Of a DNA stretch of 64,000 bases, positions 24,584 to 37,575 are shown piece by piece. The translations under genes and the position numbers were made by a program. How positions within the stretch are numbered: the stretch's first letter is position 1; every line of letters starts with the position of its first letter. The stretch lies in the NCBI GenBank assembly GCA_902729315.2, contig LR746265.1, forward strand, positions 7,384,892-7,448,891. Direction: 5' to 3'. The notes beneath the pieces are model-generated. The model was not told where the DNA came from and did not search any database. It saw nothing but the letters and a program-made list of their open reading frames with translations. The DNA is from Spirodela intermedia (taxonomy: Eukaryota > Streptophyta > Magnoliopsida > Alismatales > Araceae).

Positions 24584-27500
24584 TCAGAGCGGGTTCCTGT
24601 TCACATCCTTGTACAGCAGATACCTCGTCCTTGACTTGCCGAGCGCCGCGTACCTGGACACCACAGAGAGCCCTCAGATTATGCCGCGTGTCCATGGCAG
24701 AAGCTGGGGGGAGGGACGTCAGCGAGAAAGGCCGCCACCCACCATTGAGGCACGAATGGCGCCATCCAGATGGCGTCCCCCGCCTGCACCGGATACCTGT
24801 TTGAAGAGAACAGCAGATGCCCGTGGGCACTGATGATCAGATGGCATGGCGGAACAAAAAACTAACATAAACATGCATGCAGATTCATTTCCATTTTTTG
24901 CATTACATTACATTTTTTTTGGTATTTATTACCAAAAACGGCACTATGGAAGTATTTGAGTGATTGAGTCAACGATAAACTACTGATTATGGAAGTAGAT
25001 GCTTTTAGGGCACACCAGTCATCCCCCAAGCGATAGATGCCCTGCCCTTCTAAAAGCAGCAAACCATGCTGATTGTAGTGGACTTCCTGTGCCAAGATCA
25101 AACGAGCAGTGAGTGTAACTGATGAACATATTTTTCTATAATCCAAAAAATATTATACAGCGACTAGACAGTTTTTTTTTTAATTTTAAAAAAGAAAACA
25201 GGGAAAATTTTGTAAACAACATCCAATCTTGGGAAGCTCAGTATGGAAATAGATGTGTGTTTTAGAAGAAACCTTCACATTAAGATATTCTCCAGGCTGA
25301 AAATCCATGATCTGCAAGATGGAGGTCAACGAGTATGGTGAGTCTAGGAAGCAATAATTTCTGAAGCAAATAATGGCATCTGATGTATCCTTATTCCTAT
25401 CAGATGACAAAGAAAGATATAGTTTTCACTTGAACGATGAGAAGAGTCTCATAACCCTTTTAAAACCCAGAAAAGACAAAGAACCATAGTCTTATAATAG
25501 CAAAAAAATGGAAATTGATGTATGACATCTGAAAGTTTCTAGTTTCCTAAAGAAAATTAATTTTGTGTCCTTCCCAAGTAATAAAAAGTAAGAAAAAGTC
25601 AAGGAGGTGTGATGCCAAGTTTTCATATTTATAATCCACTGGGATTTCATATGGGGACATCATTTGAGGATGGATGACAAAACGTGTTAATAAGACAAAA
25701 AAGGAAACTTATCTAAATCTGTAATGAAATTAGTGGTTGCTCACATGGATATTGAAGTCGTAGGGAATCGAAGCTGGCAGCAATTTTCTTAGTTCAAAAA
25801 CCTGAAATGATAAGAAAAAGCAGAATTGGAGGCGTCAGTCAGCTGAAGAGAGGGAAGAGAAGAATTGGACCAAGACAGGATAGATAGATGAACTTCAGCA
25901 AACGCTTGCTTCGAATGATAAAACAGGATAAGATTCACAGAACGTGAGTTGAATTTGATTAGCACCTCTCCTGGAGTTTCAAGAAGAGGTTGCTGGTTAG
26001 TTGACCCAACGATCAATTCTGGAAAATGATTTTCCAGGCTGGAGAACCTGTTCAAGGAAAATTTTCAATCTCCTCATGATAAATGGAAATAATAAAGCAG
26101 AGTAATGAAATATAAAAGGCAAAAAATAGAAAATTATTCAAACATAAAAATGTCAATAAGAAAATAAATTCGGGTAATCAAACTATGAAGGATAATGTGC
26201 GTAAAAAAAAATCCATGGTAGAAAATTTTAGCTAGCTTTCAGTCATCCTAATGCCGGTACAGGTAACAAAGGTTGTACTTTCACAGAATCCCATTGCAAT
26301 GGCGATGATATTTTCTCAGTGATCAATTGGCCGACTCACGTCACACAGTGTCTAGACTTGAGTGATCAAGAGTCAGACTAACTTAGATCCGTCTGATTTA
26401 ATTCATGCACAAAGCTCTTCAGTTAAATAAAAGTGCGACCATGACGTGTATCAGTGATCGAAATCATGAACACCTGATCCGAAGGTTGGATCGAGAAAGA
26501 AAACAATGGCTGGAAATTACCAAAATTACAAGGCCACCGGCAGGTTCTAGGGGATATCAACTGCTTTCACCAGGTAAAGTAGCGAAGGTGGTCATGCCCA
26601 CTTTGGCCCATACAAGGTAAGCCTTCAGTTTCTTCACCATTGCCCAATATGAAGAAGATTTATGGTGGTTGCTAAAGGACATCTGAGACAATCTCAACTA
26701 TTGTATTGACGAGGAAGTGCAGGTGGCCACACTCTCTGCTTCATCCCTGTTTTTGAAATAATCCAAATCATGCTCTTCATACCCCCCCCAACCAGAAGGC
26801 ATAACAGTGATTTTAAGAGGAAAAAGCTCATAGGGCATGCATATCTAAGGGTCACAAGGAGAGAGCGAAGATGAGAAACCGAAACATGAGGATACTAATG
26901 TGATTTTTAACAGATGAAGAAAACGGTCACCTTCGTTCAAATACCACCAGTGTCGCAGCTTCATCAGCTTTCAGAGAATGACTGGAATTAGCAGGTAAGT
27001 ATGCATAAGAGTCGACCTACATCCAACCATGTACAAATTAGGACCATCTTGAAGAAAAATATCCAAGAGATTGGTGACCTAAACCAGCAGTATTCAGTAT
27101 CAAAAGCATGACAATTCAAAGTCAAAGTCATTCAATAAGAGATGACGAATGGAAACGTATCTCTAATAAATTGTTCAGTAGGGTTTCCATAGTAACAGGA
27201 ATAACCGTCTAGACATAGAGATGTGACCCAGCAGCCGCCATGCCCTATGAGCAAGGTTTAGAGACCAAGTTAAGATAAACACATGGGAAAGATGGACAGT
27301 GCAAAAGTTTGCTGCATGAGGGATTGTCAGTCAAAAAATAAGTTCCGATAAATTTTGGCCAAATAAAGTGAACATAATTCTACATAACATTATTTATTGT
27401 ATCTTCTTAGGATTATTCCATATTTTCATCTTCTAAAAACACAATCATTACATCATATGCATAGTAAGATGGCACTACTCACTTATTCCGAACTGTGAGA

Positions 27501-30500
27501 AACTTGAAAGGGAATCTCTCAAGATAGAAGAAGCCGAGGTGTAAAGATGCTACAAGACTATGATGAAAAGCCAACATGGATTTAACTCTCTCCAGAATAG
27601 ACTATGAACGGCATAATGCACGAAAATATATACTTCCAGGCATATTAAGAAGTGAAAGAGCTTCGGAGTGTTGTAATGGCAGAGATTCTAAAACGTTGCC
27701 CACGAAAAGTAGAGAACTAGAAAAATAAAAAAGGTAGCAGTCCTAAGAAGTACATTATGAAATCATGAAGAGAAAATCCATTGAGTCCAATTATTTCAGT
27801 TAAGTTGCTAGTCAATCAAAACATGCAAAACATATTCACATGATAGTAAGTATGTAAATGGGATATCTATCTTTATAATAATCAAGCACGCTCCAAATTA
27901 ATTACATATCAATTCAAGCTCCACCAGAAATACGTCTGCCAAAAAACATACCGACTTGGTAGGCGAAGGTAACTGAATGCGGTCACAATCCAGTAAATTT
28001 ATGAGTGCTACCTTCTGAGCCCGAAATGATCCATTTTCAGAAAACTAAAATTGATGTCTTCTTGATCACCAAAATTTTTTAAAGGCGTCATCCCCAATGA
28101 CGAAACTGAGGAGAAATCACGGATTGACATGCCAGAACTGTTTACATGTTCTTTTGGTCTAAACATTTTCTACATATGTAATAATTTCCATAATCGTAAT
28201 GGGATTAGTACATCTTACACTCATCAAATAGCTAGTTCCAGATCCACATGATAATGTAGCAGCACCCGCAACAACAAAGAAGAACCTAGAAGGATGATTC
28301 GACAAACAGTGTCAGATGAAAAAAAGGTCGGTGGAGCAATTAAAAATCTGCCAAAATCATGGAGTTACGAAAATATTTCCAAAAAAAGGTCTTGGACAAT
28401 TGAGCAGAGAAATTTCGCGGACTGAATCAAAAGAACATAGCAGCGACATGCGCAGTGAACTGAGTTGGAGGTGGATTCGTAGGTCATGCACATTACAATG
28501 AGCAGGATGAGGAAGCCTAAGTTGTCTTAGGATACATCCATGGCTGGTGAAGCACAACATGACCACACAACTTGACCCATTTGCCTATGAAAGAGCTCAG
28601 AAAATGATTGAACTATACTTCTCTCAGATGTTGGGAAGTTTCCTCTCTTTTCTTTTCTCTTTTTTCTTTTGCTTTCCCTCTTTCATTTTGGGGCTGGGTA
28701 GGGGGCTCTGTCATGCATTCACCTTTCGACATCTTGTGGAGGTAGAGCAGACTTAGAACTTGCTGCATAGAAGATGAGTACTAATCAGAACTAGATCTTT
28801 TGAGCGTGGAATATTGAGAGCAAATTGGTTCAATAAAAAAAGGAAGCAGTAATAAATTCAGGCATAAACCAAGTCTGAATTTCTGAGAAATAGAAAAGAC
28901 ACATCTTCGGCCATAATTGTTTCCTTTTCCAAAGGAAAGTATAGCCCATAGTGTGAAACTTATGGTCCAGAGTTAAAATGCGCCACGACTGTATATTTTA
29001 TTTTATTATAGAAATTCAAATTTTACTCATCCAGTTAGCCTCAGGAAAAAAATTAAGAGATGATTCCTTTAAATAAAAGACACCATTGAAAAGTGTACTA
29101 TTGAATCGGTATACCTGCCAGCCACCGAGAAATCCTTAATGCATTTTACAGAACTAGCCTCTGAAAATAAAATAACAAATCTAGAGCCAAAACTAATATT
29201 TACGAGTAGCCGGGTCAGCTTATAACATGATGTCAAATGAATAACTATAAACTGATATTCTACCCATCCTCTTTAGAAGATTTCCTGCTGTATTGAATCA
29301 AATCCCATTCTGCTCATGATCTGTGGTAGGATGATCCAGGAACCCCTAAATAAATAAAAATTATATTGTTAAAACTGTCTTAGTACTTAGAAAATGACTC
29401 TGAGAGTTCCAGTGAGTATTCCCATCATGAACCATAAATACGGATATAGATGTCCCACAGCATGACACGCCACTTCTGCTTAGCTATCAATTCACCAAAA
29501 GAATAGTTTGCATACTCCTCATGTGCATTCCCTAAACCAGAAAATGCAGGAAAGAAAATGCCCTTAATTGGAAACATTGCAGAATGTTTTCTTTCCAACT
29601 TTCAACCCCAGAACTTATCTGTTTCACATTTATCACTAGTTCACGTTAATAATTCCAAGTTTGGCGGACAATACGCAGTTCTTGCACAAATTTGGAGAAA
29701 AAGGGATACTTTATCATGGTGCATGAAATGCACAAAACTATCAACCATGACTTTTTTTCTTATTCAGCATCAATTACCCACTAGCTTCAGAAATTAGAAA
29801 AAGCTGACCTACAAGTAGTATGCCCTAAATTTTTTGTCAAAGAGATAATTCATTTCATCAACAGAAACCTCCATGACGTTGATGAGCTTTATTCCACTGA
29901 CAGCACCGCCGCTCCCCCCCCCCACATGAATAAGATAGAAATATAGGCGACCAACAGTAGAGGTATGCTATTCTTGATGACATGCCAGTTATGTCTCATT
30001 TACCTGAGAACATTTTTTTTTAACGTTATTCAAGAATTTTCATCGCTAAGTACGGAGAAATTATGACTTATTAATGTGGAGTCATACATTGCATCTTCGC
30101 CAAGTACATTGAGAAGTGCGACCCGATTGCTGGAGTGATTAAGTAAGCCCCCAAAGTATTGATCCTGCAAGGGAAGTCGGGATGATTAAAAGAAGGGACT
30201 ACATTCCGAGATCTTCAGCTAAAAATGTGACGATTCAAGTGCAATGCGATAGTACCAGTCAGGCAGAGGGCTGAACACATGACTCTCTGGAGTGATGACA
30301 GCATATTCCCTTCGGTAAACACTGCGTGTGAAGCCCGGGAGATCTGCCAAGATACGATATAATAGCTATTTTACTGTGCTTGATTGACGAGGACAACTCC
30401 AGATCGTTAATGTCTCAAACCTTAGTTCAACTTTCAGCACCAATAACAAGGAAAATAAAAGCGATCGCTAAGGATACTTTATGCGAGAATCTAAAGCAAG

Positions 30501-30843
30501 GAACGATAGCCCAGACGGAAGACCACCTTCGAGATGCGCAGGGGCCAGCGTGGGGTTGGTGACCTTCCAGTATAGCGGTTTCGCCGAATCAGTGACGCAC
30601 CCGTCGCCAGGAGACACCTTACAGAACCCTTCCTCAGCAGCTGCCCATCCCATCTCACCTGCCCGAGGCATCCGTCAGCCTCTCTTCGTCGCCCACAGGA
30701 AGGAAACAGCCCCCGCTTACCCGGAGGGAAGGGACAGACGTGGAGAACGCATTCTTACCGCATCGCGCAACAACCACAACGAGAAGGATGAAGTACCGCG
30801 CATCCAGAAGCAGAAAGCAGCGCAGTCCCTCGGCAGTCACCAT
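24584..30843 (-). CDS. UGLYAH: (S)-ureidoglycine aminohydrolase, thirteen exons, complete
   Basis: Minus-strand exons: 30759-30843, 30527-30640, 30256-30343, 30088-30164, 28723-28762, 28219-28285, 26931-27016, 25966-26047, 25745-25801, 25273-25311, 25016-25086, 24743-24796, 24584-24653. All are GT-AG and phase-compatible, giving 309 residues. The enzyme converts (S)-ureidoglycine to (S)-ureidoglycolate and ammonia in purine-ureide breakdown in the endoplasmic reticulum. Residues 1-28 form a signal peptide. It is a double cupin. The Mn ligands known in Arabidopsis (Glu235, His237, His241, Gln275) correspond at a constant offset of 11 to Glu246, His248, His252 (EVHYNQH) and Gln286 (VPQWY). Other family blocks are YWKVTNPTLAP, LPGFTRSVYRRE, VDSYAYLPA, ELIVGSTNQQPLLETPGE, MDFQPGEYLNVK and the terminal KDVNRNPL. 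Exon 5 is only 40 nt. No stop or frameshift is seen, so the gene looks functional. Confidence 0.93.
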
Positions 30844-30947
30844 CTCCGATGGCGGGGGCTCGTCGTGTCGCTCGGAGGAAGGAGCAGGAGAAGGGCGATG
30901 AAGTATGAGAGCGAGTGGGCTTTTTCGGAGACTGTGGCTATCATCAT

Positions 30948-30955
30948 GACGTCAT
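30948..30955 (-). promoter_or_regulatory. TGACGTCA bZIP palindrome upstream of UGLYAH
   Basis: A perfect TGACGTCA, extended to the ten-base palindrome ATGACGTCAT, lies about 105 bp upstream of the start codon (minus strand). It is a strong consensus for TGA-type bZIP factors; use is inferred. Confidence 0.45.
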
Positions 30956-31755
30956 CATGATATCATAATAAGGCGCCATTTCATACTAGCTCTAAATGTG
31001 CCTCGCAAGCCCCGCTTGGGCCTCAGAATCAAGCTCATGAGTACTAAGTAGATAACTCCGTAAGCCAGTTTTCGAGCACTTGCTCGGGCCGGGGCTTGCC
31101 AAGCCCGGCTTGCCCATGGTAAAACAATTTTAATTAATTATGAGGATTACTCCTTTAATTTATTTATTTTTTTAAATGGGGTAAAATTCTTTCTTCTGGC
31201 TGTCCTCTAAAAAACAAAAAATTATATGACAGGGAAATGATCACAAAAAAATATTTTAATGTCTAGGATAAACTTAACACATGATTTGATCACCATTAAT
31301 CTTGTAAATATGAAGCTAGTAATGTTACTATTCAATATTTATGTTTTATAAAATCCCTAACCAAAAAGACAATTCTATTTTATAAATAACATAGTGAAAG
31401 ATTGAAATTAAAAAATTTAAACATTCACTAGACTCTTTTTATTCCACTCTGAAAGATAATGAGAGAGTGCATTTAACTTTTGGTAGGAGCCTTCAGCGAA
31501 TCATGGAGATTGACTAATATCTATCAATGAAATATGTTCAGATTCTATTCTTAGAGCCTTTACTAGAATATGATAAATGAGTCTTCATACATATACTAAG
31601 TAGATAACTAGTACCTTTTGCTGCAGTTTTTTTCCCAAAAAGTATCACTTGACCATATTAAAATGATAAATGATCCCCAGATTAGCATAACAAAGATATT
31701 TTTCACATCCTCACTATCTTTAGCCTTTGCTATTTGCTCTTCTATCATCCTTGTC

Positions 31756-32350
31756 TTAAAAGATCAAGAGATGTTTTGAAAGATGTTCTTGTAGAATATA
31801 GATGTCATTTTTTAGGCTTTGAAGGCTAATACTAGTGCTAAAACTAATATTGCTATCACTAGTATTTGTGTCTCTCATATCTCCTAGAAAATTTGTATTA
31901 ATATCCCTTTCAAAGAATGTAGTGGATGATAATAGACTACCACAATCTGTTATCCCTCCATTGCAAAGCTTGGTTCCAATGCTATACAAAGAGAACTTTT
32001 GAATAATGTTTAACATTTCACGAACTTTCTTCTCTATAGGTGTTCTTCATCTTGAATCTTCCATTGAATCTCTGTGCTTATTTCAATATCCTCTATGGAC
32101 TTTTTCTCCTTACTTTTGATCCTTTACTAATAGCTGAGTTGGGTATTGTAACTACGTTGCCTAAATCATTTGTGCCATTTCTTACATCATGATTCCTAAG
32201 CTCTTTTTCATTCATATTGACTTTGTAGATAGCTTTATATCTCTAGTACCTATCACAACTTGTTCATCATCTCTTCAATTTCCTTCTCCAATGTTTCCAA
32301 CCTCACATATTTGATTTCAGGTGCCATTGAGCCAACTCTAATATCAACTT
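31756..32350 (-). mobile_element. Decayed LTR retrotransposon fragment (gag-like start and primer-site-like sequence)
   Basis: On the minus strand, TTGATATTAGAGTTGG at about 32330-32345 resembles a degraded tRNA-Met primer-binding site (TTGGTATCAGAGC type). Just after it comes an ATG opening a charged frame (MAPEIKYVRLETLEKEIEE...) that ends at an early stop, similar in style to gypsy-type gag starts. A further 86-codon open stretch lies at 31756-32016. No protease, reverse transcriptase or integrase is visible. The assignment rests on weak resemblance. Confidence 0.35.
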
Positions 32351-35290
32351 ATAGGAACCCAAAGTAAAGTAAGTTAACAAGTAAAGAATTAAAAACATAT
32401 AGTAGAATCACACTAGTTTCACTTTCAAGACAAACCTAGAGTTTGGAATCTCCTTGCTGACCATGAGTAACTTGACAAAAATGTATATGTAAATAAGGAT
32501 GAAAACACTAATTTTGAAGTCATATGAAGTAAATGTAGGCAAAGGCTTTCTAAATTGGAAAAGCTAAGAATAAAAAGACAAAATAAAGGTTACAACCAAC
32601 AATAATTAAAGGATGCGACATAATAGTTTCCATCTATCTCATGAAAAGTGACATTATGAGATCAATTACCTTTTTATAATTAGCCAGGGTTTTAGTAGTA
32701 TTCAGTGTGCAACTATCATGGCATTATGAGATGCCTATAGAAATACTAGGAGCCACACAAAGCACGTGCACATCACTCTCCTTCTACATCACTAGGGGCC
32801 AGCTAGGCATGGGGTAAAGAGTGATTGTACATGTGTATGTGAGGGCAGACCACTTGGCTTAGTCCTCTCTCAAGGTGGTCTTAGCCATTTCGTTTTTGAG
32901 AGAGGGCATTCGAAGACAAAACAAATGTTTACAAATATATGTCTAAAACATCGAGACATAACCAATGTAGGATTAAACTTTCAACAATGCTTGTTGGTGG
33001 TGTTTTAATTATTTTATTACTTCAAATATCCTTACATTATAAGAAGAAAATGTGCTCATAATGTCATTAGGTCAAGGGTATGTAGGTAATTAGTTAACCT
33101 TCTCTCACATTGTTAGGCGACTACTGAGGCTTTGAATTTTAGTTAAAATTCATATTTTTATTTATTTAAATTATAATTTTTCTGTAGAGTGTCAGTCAAT
33201 AATCAAGCTAGTAAACTTATTTGATCATCAACATGAATTTTATTGACCTAATTCATGAAGTATCATTATCAATTGACAAATAATTTTAGATGAAAAGATC
33301 ATGAATTTATTGAGAAAATTATCTCATGTTGGTCAATGAACAAACCATCATTAAAAATATAGCGATTCATTGAGAGATTTGTCATGATTTCTTGAGAGCG
33401 TACCGAATGTAATAAGAGCCTCCTCTTGTTTTGTGAACTTGAGAATGAAGCTCTCTAAGATACACTCTACCTTAGCTCAACTTATTTATGTCGGCTAGCG
33501 ACCACTAGAGATTCTATCACCATCAAACTTTCGCTCCACCAAGTGATAGTTGTCAGAAATACTTCATCAACCAATTTTATTAATTTTTGGACTTCGTAAA
33601 GAGATCCAAAGATTATCTATGTCATCCAAACATAAGGAGAACCTTTTTGAGGCCAAATACGTCACATGTTCAAAATTCTAACAATCGTCACCATGATGTT
33701 AGGACTATATTTTATATATTTTATATTAATAATATTTTATATGATTTCAAGTTTTGAAATTATTCTTTAATTAGTTAATTTTTTTAGCTTTTATAGATCT
33801 TAATTTAATCAATTAAGTCATCTATAATTACTTACACAATAATCATCAAGTGAAACCTGAATTATATTCATTGAGACATTGACATCATTTTAATGTCAGC
33901 ACCCAAAATTTTCTTTTTTTGAACTTTTAAATAATTTTTCTCCTCATCATTTAGTTTAAATTTTATAAAAAAATGTATTCTTCAAGGAAAAAATTGAAAT
34001 TTTAACTTACGTTATCTTAGGTCCTTATGATTGATCTAAAAAAATTATTATTATATTATGAGCCTTTTATCTAGTTAAAATTAATATATTTACGTTAAAA
34101 TACTTCAAAAAATCTTAAAATTAATATTTTCTAATTTTATGAATCTTAAATTTACGTGATTTATTATACAATGATTAAGTCATGTCACTAACTCATACTC
34201 TTCTTTATTCCCTATATGCTATGGCTATAAAACATGGGTAGGGCTTGACATGGATTCAAATTGATGGATGAAGAATGTAAAATATTTCTTAAAAATTAAA
34301 GTTACACAGATTTTTAGATCTTGAGTTTCCCTTAGATGCCTAAAGCTTCATTTTAATACAAACAAAACTAGTAAGATACCCCATAAGCGCCCTTCATTAA
34401 TCATGATTAGTGAAGTACTAGATCAACACCCTTCCCTCAAGAAAGTAGGAATCCACTAAGGGTAATGCAATGTTGTTCCCCAGTGAATGAATGGTTGTGA
34501 TTATAATCCTGAAATTTTTTGGGTTTTGTGGGCGTTGGATTTGTATGGTTTTTGCCATCTTGAAACTTCTAACTTGTTTTTTAAAGAAAAATATCAATAT
34601 ACTATGCATCAAATGTTGTTTTTAATTTTGGTTCTCATTTACAAGATCTAATCTTGTCATCTATGGTCTATGTAATCATTCTTCTCCATTATAGTTTTTT
34701 CCCTATTTTTGGCCTTACATAGTTTTTCTGAGCTCTTAGAATTGGGATAAGCATTTCACATTTTATAGTTGGGACTCACTAGTCTAAGATATGGCAATTA
34801 TCTAGCAACTTGTCTTAATATTTTCATTTATAAGTTCTACTTTTTAAAATTTAATGTTAATCAATTTCCTTGTAGTTTCTAATGTATGAAGTGAATGGTG
34901 TCATGTTATACATCAATGTAAAAAGAGATTGCCCCTTTATTTATCTGTCATTTGGATTGTGTGATTTCATTGGATGCTTATCCTTTGAGCTTGTTTCTAG
35001 GTGCGGCTCTACTTTTTTTTTATTTCTCTTGGACTTGTAGCACAGTGCGTTTCGTAGAACATGACTTTATACAATCGATTTCATTTTATTTGTAGTTCCT
35101 GGTCCATTTTCTTTTCATGTTGCTGAGGTCTTGTTATGAATTTCTTCTCTCAGATTTATTGCAAATTAGTGGGTCTTTTTATCTAATGTATATGATAAAA
35201 AAGATTCAATTAGAAGTTCTTACAGGCCCAGACAGGTAGCTACGATTTAATTAAGGTTTTCTGCTGTCCTTGTGTGGGTGTAATTTCTAG

Positions 35291-35474
35291 CTGGCTCAAC
35301 TTGATCTCCTTGTTTTTGGCAAAAAGGACTATCCGTTGCGTTTAATATCAGGCTGTGGTGTGATTTCGAGTTATACGGGGAATGGGGCTCCTGAACTACA
35401 TATGGATGCTTTTGGTGGGCAGCATTGGACTAATTTTGTGAATAATGATGGTACTAGTGCAGCCAGGTTGAATG
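35291..35474 (+). pseudogene. Exon-like island of an unrecognised gene
   Basis: After a T-rich stretch ending in TTTCTAG, one frame stays open for about 60 codons with ordinary protein composition (for example LDLLVFGKKDYPLRLISGCG and MDAFGGQHWTNFVNNDG). It reaches GCAGCCAG followed by GTTGAA, a possible donor. The flanks are T-rich and intron-like. I do not recognise the protein and find no partner exon, so this may be a captured or relict exon. Confidence 0.35.
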
Positions 35475-36186
35475 AATGAACTTTGAAACACCGTGGTTGG
35501 CTTTTTAATGAGCAATGGCTAAGGGTGAATATGATCTAGGGTGGGTGTTAATAAAAGCAAATAAGATAACGAAGTTGCATAAAAAACCTCCATTCTATAT
35601 GGATCATGAACCTTACCATTGCACTTTTTCTGATGATTTGTTATCATTTTTTTGCTGATTCTTTACTATCGTTTCAGTGCAACACTATGCTAAAATGGAG
35701 TGATCTTTGTTTCATGTAGAAGAACTTCAGATGCTAAAATGGTATTTGCAGAAATTTGATTTCAGTATTTTGTTGGCCCTGTTCACTTCTATCCTAGATT
35801 GATGCATGAATGATTCGTTAAGTTTGATACATTTTCATGTCGAAAAGATGGTTTTTTCCCTATGTGCAACAAAAACAATTGTTAAGGTTATCACACTGAT
35901 CTCGATAATCGACACCGCTTTTGTGCCTACTTTACAGTTCCTATAAGTGCTCTTATATCTTGCTCGTTTAGATAGGATTATCAGAGCACATAGAAATCTG
36001 CTTCTCGTCTTTTAATTTATTAAACTTATTATCATGCCAATTCGAAAGCTTATGAGTTAATATACTCGGTTTTATTGAACTGTGAGATGGCCATGGATTG
36101 TCGAGAAATTTATGTGAAATTGAAGCAGAGGGGATCTAGGTACAAAAGTAATATACCAGAACAAAGTCATTAGAAAGAAATGAAGA

Positions 36187-36214
36187 GGGAGAGAGAGAGA
36201 GAGAGAGAGAGAGT
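36187..36214. repeat. (GA)n microsatellite
   Basis: About 14 GA units in otherwise AT-rich DNA. Confidence 0.9.
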
Positions 36215-36699
36215 TAAAGTGTCCTCTAACTCAGAAGCGTGGAAACGGATAAAAGTAAAAAAAAGCAGTCGGTACAGGATACTCCTCTCTTGGTCTACAT
36301 TTTCATGGAAGTAAAACCTTGGTGTTTTCCAACCTAACTTAAGCTGACCCATTTTCCATCAACATACCCTAAAATCTTCTTTTGTTTCGCCTGACTCGAA
36401 TCGTCTAAATACCCTTCATTCGAGGTTCCTCGTCCCAGCTTCCTTTCTTTCCAGTTTTACATGATCTGGAAGCCTGCATTACATGATCCAACAGCGTTCT
36501 GTGAGCTTCCACTGTCCTTAAATCAGCAATACGTTCTTATACGTTCACTAGTCATGATCCTTGCACTCTATTTGCTATTTACTTCACGCACTGAATTGTT
36601 TTTGCTCAGCTACATGATTTTCCAACTATCACGTTCATTTTGTTTATCATCTGTTAGCTCAATTTCCCATTGAAGTTACCTCCTAACTTCAGGGTTTCC

Positions 36700-37235
36700 C
36701 CATCTGTTTAAGAAAAGAACGCTGAGCCGGCAGAACACGCTCCAGGCCGATAATCTCTCCGCCCTCTCAGCCACCACCAGGGCAGGATGCTTCCACTGTT
36801 AAACCGAACTTGGAGTGCAAGTCCAGTACGAAGCTAGTAAGCAATCCCTTCAAGGTCCTCATTCTCGTCTGATCTCGTCACACCTTAGGCTGCTCTGATG
36901 TAATTCGATTCCGGCAGGAAGAGGGAGGGAAGGCAGCTGAAGGCCGTCGTCAGCCATCCCGCATTCCACGCAGCTGCTGATCTCGAAGCCGGCGAAGAAA
37001 GATAGAGGGGAAAAGGGGTCGACGTGGAAGAAGCGGCAGTGGTCCACAGGCGTGAAATATCTGGAGATGTAGCTCTCTGGACAGTCCCCTCTTCCCCCTT
37101 CTACACAGAGAACTCCGGCGACGTTTCCCCCGAAGGGTCTGATGCCTACCTCTTCTCCGGCGAGCGTACGGTCTCAAGCCGCTGTATCAGCCGGTGTTCA
37201 TCAGCCTGTTACTTCCTTTTTCTTAATTCATGATC
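36700..37235 (+). pseudogene. SLX9-like pseudogene copy 1 (exon, intron, exon, 3' flank)
   Basis: Matches, in opposite orientation, the SLX9 gene at 62.7-63.3 kb. It keeps the counterpart of the upstream exon (AAAAGAACGCTGAGCCGGCA, then CAAGTCCAGTACGAAGCTAG), the intron and its acceptor (GATTCCGGCAG), the last exon (GGCAGCTGAAGGCCGTC...) and 3' flank (CTCTTCTCCGGCGAGC). The retained intron shows a DNA-level duplication, not a retrocopy. It is broken: the upstream exon has deletions and frame changes, and a gap of about 38 bp in the last exon (after CATTCCA) shifts the frame into an early stop. Confidence 0.75.
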
Positions 37236-37384
37236 CTGTATCACTTGGTATTTTTGTTTTCGTCATTGGTGAGAAAGAGAACGGGATCATCCCTGCGGCA
37301 AGGTGAGAGCGGGAGTTATGGCTGCGGCAAATGAGCTTCACGTGGGCGGCAGCAATTAAGAAGACAGCACTCCCCTGCCACGGA

Positions 37385-37575
37385 AGCCCGTCTGCAGCAC
37401 CTAGAAAGCGCGCAGCCGCTTATCTCGAAGCCGGCGAAGAAAGACAGAGAGGGAAAGGGGTCGACGAGGAAGAAGCGGTAGCGGTCTACAGGCGTGAAAT
37501 ACATGGAGATGTAGCTCTCTGGACAGCCCCTCCTTCGCCCCCTTCTACACAGAGAACTCCGACGGTATGAGCGTT
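37385..37575 (+). pseudogene. SLX9-like pseudogene copy 2 (last-exon fragment)
   Basis: Starts within the last SLX9 exon at CTGCAGCACCTAGAAAG and runs through TCTCGAAGCCGGCGAAG, the stop region and into 3' flank (CTTCTACACAGAGAACTCCG). It retains the segment deleted from copy 1, so the two copies are complementary fragments. The 3' flank is nearly identical to copy 1, suggesting a recent local duplication. Confidence 0.72.

Larger units (their letters stand above)
31000..36690. other. AT-rich intergenic region with decayed transposon remains
   Basis: No intact gene seen. It contains a probable minus-strand LTR-retrotransposon remnant (about 31.75-32.35 kb), an exon-like island (35.29-35.48 kb) and a GA run (36187-36214). 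The rest is AT-rich and featureless to my reading. Confidence 0.6.

Noticed and set aside
26405-26620. 71-codon plus frame in the UGLYAH region
   Set aside because: Lies wholly within an intron (26048-26930) on the opposite strand. No family match.
29866-29900. Candidate UGLYAH exon encoding SSSTSW before an AG/GT donor
   Set aside because: An upstream stop blocks it. The exon at 28723-28762 gives the conserved SKSALPPQDVER sequence with exact phases.
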